Assembly: GCA_021372715.1 (NCBI GenBank)
Contig: JAJFTX010000054.1
Location: forward strand, 1-36,285
Direction of reading: 5' to 3'
From: Methanobacterium sp.
GTDB taxonomy: Archaea > Methanobacteriota > Methanobacteria > Methanobacteriales > Methanobacteriaceae
Length of the DNA stretch: 36,285 nucleotides
The position numbers and the translations under genes are program-made. Positions within the stretch are counted from its first letter, which is position 1. Each line of letters begins with the position of its first letter. The notes under the pieces are model-generated. The model was given only the letters and a program-made list of their open reading frames with translations. It was not told the origin of the DNA and did not search any database. Below, piece after piece: positions 14,789 to 24,537 of this stretch.

Positions 14789-15868
14789 TTAAAAATTGTT
14801 GACCAGCATTTCTCTTAAAATCATTCCAAAATCGGAGGGAACAATTTTATCTGTACCCAAGGTTTTGGCATGGGCGTCCAACTCAGTAACCACATAATTG
14901 TATCCCAATTTTTTTAAAGGTTCAACCAGGCGAGGGCCATCGGTCACTGCTATGCTTTTCCCTGGAATTGTTTCTATAGGGAGGGCATGTGGCACACCAG
15001 AAACCACTACTAGATCAAAGGATTCATCTGTTAATTTTTTAGCAGCAATTTTCCCGGTAAGAGGATATTCATCCAATCCTCCGGTAATAATATCTAGATT
15101 AATTCCCTCAATTTTAAGCTCATTCTTAATGTTATTGGCATGTCCTCTTATACGGGGAAGACCTACTTCTATATCCAGATTAGCAATGATTAGTGGTTGA
15201 TTGTTCTTATTTACCTTTTTAAATGGTATTTTCAGAAGGTCAGCGAATAGATATGATGTTTCTTTTTTAGCATTTAAAACCAGAGCAACCTTATCCCCTC
15301 TTTCCACACTGGATAATAGTATCTTAGCAACTTTTTCTTTAATGTCACCATATGATGGTGTGATATATTCTCCCTGGGCCATGCCTCTTGTTTTTTCTAT
15401 CTCTGTAGCCATTTTAAGCATTTTGGTCTGCCTTTCGGTTTCCAAGTTTGAGATGATTCCCTCTTTTTCTGCTGCTTCCAGTACAGCTATGGCGCCTTCT
15501 GTATTATCTCCTTCACTTAAACCACCATGTGATTCAATAGTGAGTACTTTAGCGTTGATATGGGCATTTTCTACTGCTTCTTTTAAGTCTTCTCCTATGA
15601 TCATGCTGGCACAAGTACCTACTACGCCTACCAGTTCGGGTGAGAACATAGAATCAACTTTTTTCAGTGTTTCCTCCAGTTTCTGTGAAGCTCCGAATAT
15701 GAAGTCGTTTTCAGACATGGCGGTGGTCACCACACGCACTCCATCGTTTTCCAGGAGACGGCCGGTACGGAAACAACAACCATGGGGGCCGTGTAATATA
15801 ATAACATCGGTGTTTAAATCACGTAAAGTATAAAGGGCTGCAGCTATGGGGCTTGGTCTTGGATGCAA
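14789..15868 (-). CDS. cfbD: Ni-sirohydrochlorin a,c-diamide reductive cyclase, NifD-like subunit
   Basis: CfbD and the NifH-like CfbC carry out the six-electron reduction and ring closure that turn Ni-sirohydrochlorin a,c-diamide into 15,17(3)-seco-F430-17(3)-acid, the step before coenzyme F430 of methyl-coenzyme M reductase. The N-terminus HPRPSPIAAALYTLRDL, HGPHGCCFRTGRLLE (Cys31, Cys32) and GVVGTCASMIIGEDL (Cys86) match the nitrogenase-like Fe-S ligands. At 359 residues it has the family's short length. The start is TTG 15868, fixed by the conserved HPRPSP N-terminus and by GAGGT seven bases upstream. No cfbC adjoins it. It is divergent from sfsA. Confidence 0.93.
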   Translation of the reverse strand: MHPRPSPIAAALYTLRDLNTDVIILHGPHGCCFRTGRLLENDGVRVVTTAMSENDFIFGASQKLEETLKKVDSMFSPELVGVVGTCASMIIGEDLKEAVENAHINAKVLTIESHGGLSEGDNTEGAIAVLEAAEKEGIISNLETERQTKMLKMATEIEKTRGMAQGEYITPSYGDIKEKVAKILLSSVERGDKVALVLNAKKETSYLFADLLKIPFKKVNKNNQPLIIANLDIEVGLPRIRGHANNIKNELKIEGINLDIITGGLDEYPLTGKIAAKKLTDESFDLVVVSGVPHALPIETIPGKSIAVTDGPRLVEPLKKLGYNYVVTELDAHAKTLGTDKIVPSDFGMILREMLVNNF

Positions 15869-15918
15869 TTTTTTAACCTCAGATCGAATTTATGATGATT
15901 ATTTATTAAATTATAAAA

Positions 15919-15969
15919 TTAATTTAAAGATCAATTAATTCTTAAGTTATTTGTACTTAATTTAAAGAT
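15919..15969. repeat. 13-bp direct repeat in the cfbD-sfsA divergent spacer
   Basis: TTAATTTAAAGAT occurs at 15919-15931 and 15957-15969, 38 bp apart, within the 119-nt spacer between cfbD (-) and sfsA (+). Both copies lie where promoter elements of the two genes must be, so they could be shared operators. Confidence 0.55.
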
Positions 15970-15987
15970 TTGGTTTAAACTCTGAAG

Positions 15988-16716
15988 ATGATGATGGATA
16001 AAATGATAATAAATGACATATTCCAGGGAACTTTCATGGATAGGCCTAATAGATTCACAGTAGAATTTAAAAAAGGTTCAAAAACGGAATTAGCCCATCT
16101 TAGAGATCCAGGAAGGCTTAGAGAACTATTAACACCGAACGTAAAATTATTACTCAGGCAGGCAAAGAACGTTTCTCGAAGGAAAACTAAAAACGATGTA
16201 ATAGCTGTTTTATATGAGGATAGGTGGGTGCTTATAAATTCAGGATTTCACAGTGATATGGCTGAGGTTTTAATTGAATCACGACTTATAAAGGAATTTG
16301 AGGGATATCATGTTGAAAAAAGAGAGTTCACTTATGGTAAAAGTAGATTAGACTTTTTATTATCCTCAAATGATAAAGAAATGGATAAAAAATTGTTATT
16401 GGAAGTTAAAGGATGCACTCTGGTGGAAAATGGTCTGGCTAAGTTCCCAGACGCCCCTACTAAAAGAGGTAAGAGACACATTGATGAACTTATTAATGCC
16501 AGAAAAGAGGGTTTAAATGCAGCAATTCTCTTTCTAATTGCCAGAGACGATGCTATGAGGTTTTCACCCAATTGGGATATGGATCCCGATTTCTCAGAGG
16601 CATTGTTCCGAGCAGTAAAAGAAGGAGTTATAGTTGTTGTGTATTGCTTTAAAATATTATTAGAAGAGGATAAATTAGAAATAAAGCCGTTTAGAACGGT
16701 TGATTTAAATATATAG
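15988..16716 (+). CDS. sfsA: SfsA-family protein (DNA/sugar fermentation stimulation homologue)
   Basis: A 242-residue SfsA homologue. It shows an N-terminal OB-like part (FMDRPNRFTVEFKKG, HLRDPGRLRELL) and a nuclease-like part with YGKSRLDFLLS, LLEVKGCTL and FPDAPTKRGKRHIDEL. The D...E-x-K arrangement resembles PD-(D/E)xK nucleases, although the E. coli protein was first named for sugar-fermentation effects and non-specific DNA binding. Its role in archaea is not established. Several in-frame ATGs cluster at 15988-16005, so the exact start is uncertain. It is convergent with the P-type ATPase gene (33 nt gap) and divergent from cfbD. Confidence 0.92.
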   Translation: MMMDKMIINDIFQGTFMDRPNRFTVEFKKGSKTELAHLRDPGRLRELLTPNVKLLLRQAKNVSRRKTKNDVIAVLYEDRWVLINSGFHSDMAEVLIESRLIKEFEGYHVEKREFTYGKSRLDFLLSSNDKEMDKKLLLEVKGCTLVENGLAKFPDAPTKRGKRHIDELINARKEGLNAAILFLIARDDAMRFSPNWDMDPDFSEALFRAVKEGVIVVVYCFKILLEEDKLEIKPFRTVDLNI

Positions 16717-16749
16717 GTTTATACTAACACCTGAGTGGATTGATTTAAT

Positions 16750-19485
16750 TTACCCTATATGTTTTCGACGACTGATGAATTTCCTGAATTCTTCTGCAAA
16801 GAACATTATGGGAATGAAGGTAACTAAATACACCCATTCATTAATTCCCAGTGCGGTTGTGCCGAATATACCATTCATGAATGGAAGGTAAATTATGGAT
16901 ATTAATACAACAAATTCGAATAATATCCCCCAAATTATCCACCTATTTTTAAATACCCCCACAGTGAAAGCAGAGGTTCTGGTGGTTTGACATCCTAATA
17001 GGTTTCCAATCTGAGCCATCACTATTCCAGCAAAAACCATAGTAGTGGCTTTAAGATAAATAGGATCATCAAATGGTAAATTAACACCAATTGTCCAGCC
17101 AGCGCTGGAAAGTATCCAGAAATAACCAGACATCACCAGCACGGCCTCAATAAGTCCTAGATAGATGTAACCTCTGAATATAACAAAACGATTCAACAAT
17201 CTTTCTTTCCGGGGACGGGGAGGACGATCCATAACATCAGATTCTGATGGCCCTACTCCCAGAGCCAAAGCAGGAACAGTGTCAGTACCAAGGTCTATGG
17301 CCAGAATCTGCATTACTGTGATAGGTAGGGGAATATTGAATAGAACCATCAAAACAAAGGGGATAATTTCAGCTGTCTCGTGGCTGAAAATATAGGTGAT
17401 GAACTTACCAATGTTCTCATAGATGGTACGGCCCTCTTTAATGGCACCCACTATGGTGGCGAAATTATCATCGGTTAAAACTACATCTGAAGCTTCTTTA
17501 GCCACATCAGTGCCTGTTATTCCCATAGCCACCCCTATATCTGCTTTTCTAAGTGCAGGAGCATCATTGACACCATCACCAGTCATAGCCACAATTTCAT
17601 GTTCACTTTCTAGTATGGAGGCGATTCTCATCTTATGTTCTGGAACGGCCCTGGCGAAGATGACATTGCAATCACCTCTTAAAATCTCTTTAACCTGTTC
17701 ATCAGATAGAACATTCAATTCTTTACCCTTTATAATACGACAATCACCACTGGTGATTCCTACTTCCTGGGCTATTGAATGGGCGGTTAAACCATAGTCT
17801 CCAGTGATCATTATGATGCGAATTCCCGCCCGATGACAGTCTTCTACGGCAGGTTTAACTTCCGGACGAGGAGGGTCTTGCATGGCCATCAGCCCTACGA
17901 AAATCATATCCTTTTCCACGATCTGGGGGCGATAATCCTCAAAATCAGAAGGAAGTTCCCTATAGGCCATTCCCAGTATTCTCAACCCTTCAGACGCCAT
18001 TTTATCATGAATATCAACGATCTTCTCTTTTTCTTCTTCAGAAAATGTTTTAACTTCTCCATTCACAGAAATATGGCTGGAAAGAGTTATAATCTTCTTA
18101 GGCGCTCCTTTAATGTAAACCATCTTTACATCATCTTTTTTATGTATAGAACTCATTGATTTTCTTTTTGAGTCGAAGGGAAGTTCAACGATACGTGGTT
18201 GTTTTTTTATACATTCTTTCCAGTTGAAATTGTTTTTACATGCCGCAACCAACAGGGCAGCTTCAGTAGGGTCTCCCAATATTTTCCATGGTTCATCAGG
18301 TTCTGATGGTTCAAGGAGCTTCGAGTCATTGGCAAAAGTTGCGGAGCGCATCAAAAGTCTTAATTCCCGGATTTGCTGATGTGAAACTTCTTTTCCTTCA
18401 TATAAGATATTACCATATGGTTCATATCCGCTACCGGTTACTTCAAGAGTCTGGTAGGGTATCCAGATTTTACGTACAGTCATTTCATTTTTGGTGATAG
18501 TGCCAGTTTTATCGGTGCATATTATGTTGGTTGAACCCAAAGTTTCCACACTGGAAAGTCTTTTAATAAGTGCGTTTTTTCTAGCCATTTTTTGCACTGA
18601 AGCAGCTAATGATAATGTTACTGTGGGTAATAACCCCTCGGGGACATTGGCAACGGTTAAACCTATGGCAAAAAGGAAGGCTACAGAGAGAGGTAAATTG
18701 ACTAGATAGATGTTAACGAAAAAGAGGGTTAAACCCATTAAAATAGCCAGAATAGCTATGATCTGGGTTACTCTACGTAATTCTTTTTGTAAGGGACTGG
18801 GTTCGTCTTTGAGTTCTTGGGTGAGTGCGGCGATTTTATTAAACTCAGTATGTGAACCAGTGGCATATACAATTGCTTTACCAGATCCGGAAGCAATGTT
18901 GGTACCTGCAAAAACAAGATTATGCACGTTAATGAGATTATCCGCAGCTTCTTCACTGTCTGCTACTTTACGAACAGGTTTTGATTCACCAGTGAGTGTT
19001 GAAGAGTCAACTTTCATCTGATAAGCTTTAACCAAACGAGCATCAGCCGAAATATGATCACCCTCTTCCAATACCATGATGTCACCAGGTACTAGATCTG
19101 ATGCCAGAATTTCTTCTTCTTTACCTTCTCGGATAACTTTTGCAGTAGAGGGGAGAATCTTTTTTAAAGCTTCTATAGCTTTTTCTGCCTGATATTCCTG
19201 CCAGAAACTAAAAATAGCATTGATAATTATTACCGCGATAATGGCGAACCCTAACTGTGGAGTGCCGGATATAAAAGCAAGAACACTGGCTGCCCAGAGG
19301 AGTAGGGCTAATATTTGATATAGGTTGGCTAAAAATTTGTATATAATAGGAGTTTTTTTTATTTCTTCTATCTGATTGAGCCCATAATTTTCTAGACGTT
19401 TTTTGGCATCATCAAAGCTTAAGCCCTTTTCAGAAGTCTTTAATTCCTTATAAACTTCATTTGGAGTAAGTTCATAGATCTTCAT
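16750..19485 (-). CDS. Type IIC (Na,K-ATPase-like) P-type cation pump
   Basis: A 911-residue P2-type ATPase. The actuator TGES is at 165-168, the phosphorylation motif CTDKTGT has Asp325, KGAPKK is in the nucleotide domain and MTGDGVNDAP near 635-643. M4 reads VANVPEGLLPTVT and M6 AIDLGTDTVPAL, which are signatures of the IIC group (Na,K- and H,K-ATPase alpha) rather than SERCA. Cation-site residues aligned by spacing are Glu283, Glu706, Asp731 and Asp735 (conserved), while the Na,K-ATPase Ser775-Asn776 pair is His702-Glu703. There are about ten membrane segments. No beta subunit is nearby. The transported ion cannot be fixed from sequence; Na+, Ca2+ or H+ exchange are all possible. Confidence 0.9.
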   Translation of the reverse strand: MKIYELTPNEVYKELKTSEKGLSFDDAKKRLENYGLNQIEEIKKTPIIYKFLANLYQILALLLWAASVLAFISGTPQLGFAIIAVIIINAIFSFWQEYQAEKAIEALKKILPSTAKVIREGKEEEILASDLVPGDIMVLEEGDHISADARLVKAYQMKVDSSTLTGESKPVRKVADSEEAADNLINVHNLVFAGTNIASGSGKAIVYATGSHTEFNKIAALTQELKDEPSPLQKELRRVTQIIAILAILMGLTLFFVNIYLVNLPLSVAFLFAIGLTVANVPEGLLPTVTLSLAASVQKMARKNALIKRLSSVETLGSTNIICTDKTGTITKNEMTVRKIWIPYQTLEVTGSGYEPYGNILYEGKEVSHQQIRELRLLMRSATFANDSKLLEPSEPDEPWKILGDPTEAALLVAACKNNFNWKECIKKQPRIVELPFDSKRKSMSSIHKKDDVKMVYIKGAPKKIITLSSHISVNGEVKTFSEEEKEKIVDIHDKMASEGLRILGMAYRELPSDFEDYRPQIVEKDMIFVGLMAMQDPPRPEVKPAVEDCHRAGIRIIMITGDYGLTAHSIAQEVGITSGDCRIIKGKELNVLSDEQVKEILRGDCNVIFARAVPEHKMRIASILESEHEIVAMTGDGVNDAPALRKADIGVAMGITGTDVAKEASDVVLTDDNFATIVGAIKEGRTIYENIGKFITYIFSHETAEIIPFVLMVLFNIPLPITVMQILAIDLGTDTVPALALGVGPSESDVMDRPPRPRKERLLNRFVIFRGYIYLGLIEAVLVMSGYFWILSSAGWTIGVNLPFDDPIYLKATTMVFAGIVMAQIGNLLGCQTTRTSAFTVGVFKNRWIIWGILFEFVVLISIIYLPFMNGIFGTTALGINEWVYLVTFIPIMFFAEEFRKFISRRKHIG

Positions 19486-19582
19486 TTTACACTTGAAATT
19501 AACCTCTCTGTCTATCTAGTGATTATTATTATAGGGATTTTAAAATAAATAATAATTGATAAATAGGGTTGTTAACTATTAA

Positions 19583-20770
<1,188 letters not shown>

Positions 20771-20888
20771 TTTTATCACTTAAAAAAATTTAACAATACA
20801 TTTATTGAATTTTATTTAATAAATAGATAAACTGATAATAAATAATTTCACAGAGATATTTAATAAAAACGAATTTAAAGGCTTCAAC

Positions 20889-21512
20889 ATGTCTAAACTA
20901 TACGTAATAGGTATCGGTCCAGGATCAAAGGAATATTTAACCTTCAAGGCTCAGAAAATAGTAGATTCATCTGACATGTTAGTGGGGAGTAAAAGAGCCT
21001 TGGCTTTATTTCCCGAAAATAAGGTTAAAAAATTAGAAGTCAATGCTCAGAACATGGAGAAGATGTTTAAAGAATCCATATCATATGTTTCCAGTGGAAA
21101 AACCGTGGCTTTACTTTCAACAGGAGATCCGGGATTTTCAGGAGTTTTAAAACCCATATTAAATTTAAAAGATGATATTGATATAGAAGTGATTCCGGGT
21201 ATAAGTTCTGTTCAGTTATGCGCTGCTAAATTACAAATACCATGGGATGATGCAGATTTGGTGACATTACATGGAAAAGGTGTTTCCAATGATTTACTGG
21301 ACCTACTCGAAAATGGAAAACCCACCGTCATATTACCTAACTTCGATTTAAATGAAATAGCCAGATTTTTACTGGATCATGATGTTGATCCCCAAAGAGA
21401 AGTTGTAATTTGTGAAAAATTAAGTTATCCTGATGAGAGAATTGTAAAAATGTCATTAGGGGATGTTTTAAAAGATGATTTTAGTTATATGTGTGTAATG
21501 GTTATATTTTGA
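20889..21512 (+). CDS. cbiE: Cobalt-precorrin-7 (C5)-methyltransferase
   Basis: SAM-dependent tetrapyrrole methylase of anaerobic cobamide synthesis, required for the corrinoid of the Mtr complex in methanogens. The 207 residues are the CbiE half only (no fused CbiT). Seen are VIGIGPGSKEYLT at the N-terminus, the SAM-binding loop LSTGDPGFSG near residue 77, EVIPGISSVQLCAAKL and a CEKLSYPDERI C-terminal motif. ATG 20889 has no clear ribosome site, and a TATA-like ATATTTAATA about 28 nt upstream suggests a near-leaderless transcript. No other cbi gene adjoins it. Confidence 0.93.
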   Translation: MSKLYVIGIGPGSKEYLTFKAQKIVDSSDMLVGSKRALALFPENKVKKLEVNAQNMEKMFKESISYVSSGKTVALLSTGDPGFSGVLKPILNLKDDIDIEVIPGISSVQLCAAKLQIPWDDADLVTLHGKGVSNDLLDLLENGKPTVILPNFDLNEIARFLLDHDVDPQREVVICEKLSYPDERIVKMSLGDVLKDDFSYMCVMVIF

Positions 21513-21535
21513 GTAAAAAATATTATTTTATCTAA

Positions 21536-21907
21536 TTAAGATATAAGTTCTTCATCCTCAGCTTTCCAGGGGGGATTGACCAGGCATAAGAACTTCAAAT
21601 CTGTATCTCCCAAATTTTTAATCCACTGTGCAGAATTAGGAGGAATATATACGATTTGATTAGGTTTAACTTCTTTTTTTTCATTTTCAATATGCATCAG
21701 GCCTTTACCTTCCAGTATGTAATATATTTCAACGGATGCTTTCATTTTATGAGATAAGGAGGATTCTCCTGGTTTTAAAATCGCATGAGCAATGCTGAAA
21801 TTCATTTCTAAATCTTTAATCTCTCTTTGTGGGTGTAAAAGTTCACATATCAGGGTTTTATCCAGAACCCTAAAATATTCGCAGTTTTGTGGTGTTTTTA
21901 TTAGCAT
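21536..21907 (-). CDS. Small cupin-domain protein
   Basis: A 123-residue single-domain cupin. Motif 1 is PGESSLSHKMKASVEIYYILEG and motif 2 is PNQIVYIPPNSAQWIKN. Motif 1 has one His and a Glu; the second motif-1 His is Lys and the motif-2 His is Gln, so metal binding may be weak or absent. No specific role can be given; it may bind a small ligand or be a degenerate isomerase. The ATG is preceded by AGGACG, with GAGGAG further upstream. It is convergent with cbiE and divergent from lemA. Confidence 0.8.
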   Translation of the reverse strand: MLIKTPQNCEYFRVLDKTLICELLHPQREIKDLEMNFSIAHAILKPGESSLSHKMKASVEIYYILEGKGLMHIENEKKEVKPNQIVYIPPNSAQWIKNLGDTDLKFLCLVNPPWKAEDEELIS

Positions 21908-22029
21908 ATCGTCCTATACTCCTCGTTTTATGAATCATCATTGCTCTGGGATCTGGTTGAGATACCTATTAATTAAATGTTAGAACAATAATAAAATATT
22001 AATACCGAATAAATTTCAGAGGTGGAAAA

Positions 22030-22593
22030 ATGTCTATATTACTAATTCTAGGTATAATTTTAGTCGTAATTATTATAATAATTTTAGTCTACTTCGTTTA
22101 TATCTACAACAGTCTGATTAACCTAAGAAACAGAGTAAAAAATGCCTGGTCCCAGATTGATGTTCAGCTGAAAAGAAGAACAGATCTAATACCTAACCTA
22201 GTGGAAACTGTGAAAGGATATGCCGCCCATGAAAGAGGTGTGTTCGAAAATGTTACTAAGGCAAGATCCAATCTTATAAACGCACAGACAGTTAAAGAGA
22301 ATGCAGATGCAAATAATATGCTTACAGGTGCGCTTAAATCCCTTTTCGCAGTGGCAGAGAACTATCCTGATCTAAAGGCTAATGAGAATTTTAAAGATCT
22401 ACAAAAGCAATTATCTGAAACAGAAGATAAAATAGCCTATTCTCGACAGTTCTACAATGACACGGTTTTGATGTATAACAATAAATGCCAGATGTTCCCC
22501 AGTAACTTGGTGGCATCCCAGTTCCATTTCCAGGAAGCAGATTTCTTTGAAATTGCCGAAACTGAAAAAGAAGTTCCAGAAGTTAAATTCTGA
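22030..22593 (+). CDS. lemA: LemA-family membrane protein
   Basis: A 187-residue protein with one N-terminal membrane helix (residues 3-26, Ile/Leu/Val-rich) and then the LemA helical domain: NLRNRVKNAWSQIDVQLKRR, DLIPNLVETVKGYA, YPDLKANENF, LSETEDKIAYSRQFYND and FPSNLVA. All conserved LemA blocks are present. The function is not established; bacterial relatives pair with DUF2207/YgcG-type membrane proteins and relate to envelope processes. The GAGGTGG ribosome site lies 6 nt before ATG. The DUF2207 gene follows by 40 nt, so the two form a likely operon. Confidence 0.93.
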   Translation: MSILLILGIILVVIIIIILVYFVYIYNSLINLRNRVKNAWSQIDVQLKRRTDLIPNLVETVKGYAAHERGVFENVTKARSNLINAQTVKENADANNMLTGALKSLFAVAENYPDLKANENFKDLQKQLSETEDKIAYSRQFYNDTVLMYNNKCQMFPSNLVASQFHFQEADFFEIAETEKEVPEVKF

Positions 22594-22633
22594 TTAAATT
22601 TATTTGATTAATTTTTTATCGCTGGTGAATGAT

Positions 22634-24448
22634 ATGAATATGAGATTTTATCTGACTTTACTAGTTTTAATTTCCCTATCTTTAGCAATATGCTTAGGTA
22701 GCGCCTTTGCTGCGGATAGAAGCTATACTATACCTTCTATTAATATGGATCTTTACTTACAGGATGATGGATCCCTACATGTTAAAGAAACCATTCACTA
22801 TTCATTTTCAGGGACTTTTCATGGAGTTTATCGGGACATTCCAATCAGTGGATCCCAAGAGATTCAGAACATAAAAATATCTACCCCTGGAGTTTATTCT
22901 GACTTCACCGTTACTAATCAAAGTAATAACCGGAGAATTACCATTAATCTCTATTCAGATGCACAAAAAACCAATCCCATAACTGATAGAGATGTGGATA
23001 TTATTTTGGAATATGATTTTGCCCATGTGATTAAATTTTACAATGATGTGGCAGAGTTACAGTACAAATTAGTTGGTGAGGGTTGGTCTGTTGATATTGG
23101 TAAAGTTAACGCCAATGTACACTTTAAATCCAATGATGGAGTGAAATATTGGCTGAATCCACCGTATTATACTGAAAATTCTATTTGGCAGGGAAATGAA
23201 CTGCAGATAACCAGTAAAAACATACCCTCTGGTGAGTATTATGAATTGAGAATGGTTATACCCAAGAATCAGTTTGCAGCTAACCCCACCAATGGTATAA
23301 TTATCAATCAAAATGGGTTAACCGAAATAGAAAGTATCCAAAACAATTATCAGAACCAGATCAACTATAAAACAAATTTATACGCATTATTAACTATTTT
23401 AATGTTGTTATCATGTTTTATCCCGTTAATCATCTATGTCCGCTATGGAAGAGAACCAAGAATTGACTATCAGGCGGAATATGAACGCGATATACCCACT
23501 GAAGATCCTCCAGCAATTGTAAATGCCATATGTGGGCCTGGATTTTCCAAAAAAATAGGAGAACCAGATTTAGATGGATTTAAAGCTACCATAATGGATT
23601 TAATTGATAGAAAATTCCTTATCATAAAGAGTGAACAGACTGAAAAGTCTGAATTAGGTTTATCTGGCTCAATGTCCTTTAAGGTCAATCCTGAGAAAGA
23701 TACTAACTCTTTACGAGGATTTGAAAAGGATATCATAGATTTCCTACGTGGATATGAAGAGGAAGGCCTGATATCCCTGGATAGAATTTCTGATGATTTA
23801 TCTGATAAGTCAAGTGCGAAATCCTTCAGGGAAACCTATGAAAATTGGAAAGATGATATTAAAGGAAAATTTTTAACCGACGACGTATTGAATAAGATTT
23901 TCAACAAGAAAGGAGATAAATATCTGAAGATATATGGGTTAGCTGGCATAATAGCGGCTGCTCTGGTATTCTTCTTTACACTTTCTGATCAGTTACCTGC
24001 TGCAGGATGGGCATTCTTGTCATCTATAGTTCTAGGTATCGTAGCTATTACATCTCTGATCATGCCCCAAAGGATAGCTGGGCAATGGACCACTTATGGG
24101 GAAGAGTATGACGCCAAATGGCATAATTTCAAGAAATATATCCAAGATTTCAGCTTAATAAAGGAGTACCCGCCTGAATCTATTGTAATATGGAATAAGT
24201 ATCTGGTATACGCTACCGCTCTGGGAGTAGCCGATGCAGTTCGTAAGGCCATGGAACTATCAATACCCCGAGATCAATTAGAAAGCAGTGACATTTACCT
24301 ATTCCATTACTATGGTGGTTACGCTCTACTTACATCATCATTTGATACTGGAATGACCACCGCAGCTGCTGGAAGTGGAGGGGGCGATTTTGGTGGTGTA
24401 GGGGATGTAGGTGGAGGATTCGGCGGCGGAGGGGGAGGAGCATTTTAA
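22634..24448 (+). CDS. DUF2207-family membrane protein with Gly-rich tail
   Basis: About 604 residues. A signal peptide (LTLLVLISLSLAICLGSAFA, cleavage near Ala-Ala-Asp) leads into an extracellular beta-rich DUF2207 domain that starts YTIPSINMDLYLQDDGSLHV and contains GVYRDIP. A membrane helix lies near residues 245-265, followed by a cytoplasmic region and two more helices near 435-480. The tail ends in a glycine-rich segment (GGVGDVGGGFGGGG). The frame opens at a TTG at 22604, but GGTGA at 22624-22628 points to ATG 22634, which gives a clean signal peptide. It is paired with lemA. The role is unknown, probably at the cell surface. Confidence 0.88.
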   Translation: MNMRFYLTLLVLISLSLAICLGSAFAADRSYTIPSINMDLYLQDDGSLHVKETIHYSFSGTFHGVYRDIPISGSQEIQNIKISTPGVYSDFTVTNQSNNRRITINLYSDAQKTNPITDRDVDIILEYDFAHVIKFYNDVAELQYKLVGEGWSVDIGKVNANVHFKSNDGVKYWLNPPYYTENSIWQGNELQITSKNIPSGEYYELRMVIPKNQFAANPTNGIIINQNGLTEIESIQNNYQNQINYKTNLYALLTILMLLSCFIPLIIYVRYGREPRIDYQAEYERDIPTEDPPAIVNAICGPGFSKKIGEPDLDGFKATIMDLIDRKFLIIKSEQTEKSELGLSGSMSFKVNPEKDTNSLRGFEKDIIDFLRGYEEEGLISLDRISDDLSDKSSAKSFRETYENWKDDIKGKFLTDDVLNKIFNKKGDKYLKIYGLAGIIAAALVFFFTLSDQLPAAGWAFLSSIVLGIVAITSLIMPQRIAGQWTTYGEEYDAKWHNFKKYIQDFSLIKEYPPESIVIWNKYLVYATALGVADAVRKAMELSIPRDQLESSDIYLFHYYGGYALLTSSFDTGMTTAAAGSGGGDFGGVGDVGGGFGGGGGGAF

Positions 24449-24511
24449 ACACTCTCCTTTGAAATAAAAATAACCTTTAAATTAAAATATTTCTAAAAAA
24501 TTGAAGGAAAT

Positions 24512-24521
24512 AAAAAAAAAA
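24512..24521 (-). terminator. T10 terminator after get3
   Basis: A run of ten A on the + strand, i.e. T10 on the minus strand, 17 nt past the get3 stop in a convergent spacer. A strong archaeal U-tract candidate without a hairpin. Confidence 0.6.
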
Positions 24522-24537
24522 GAAACAATATAGTTCT

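Noticed and set aside
15201..15833. A 210-codon open frame on the + strand opposite cfbD
   Set aside because: It is antisense to a strongly conserved gene, has no ribosome site, and its peptide has no recognisable domain; it is a frame shadow.
17423..19021. Several open frames on the + strand opposite the P-type ATPase
   Set aside because: They overlap an intact 911-residue enzyme, and none has a ribosome site or known motif.
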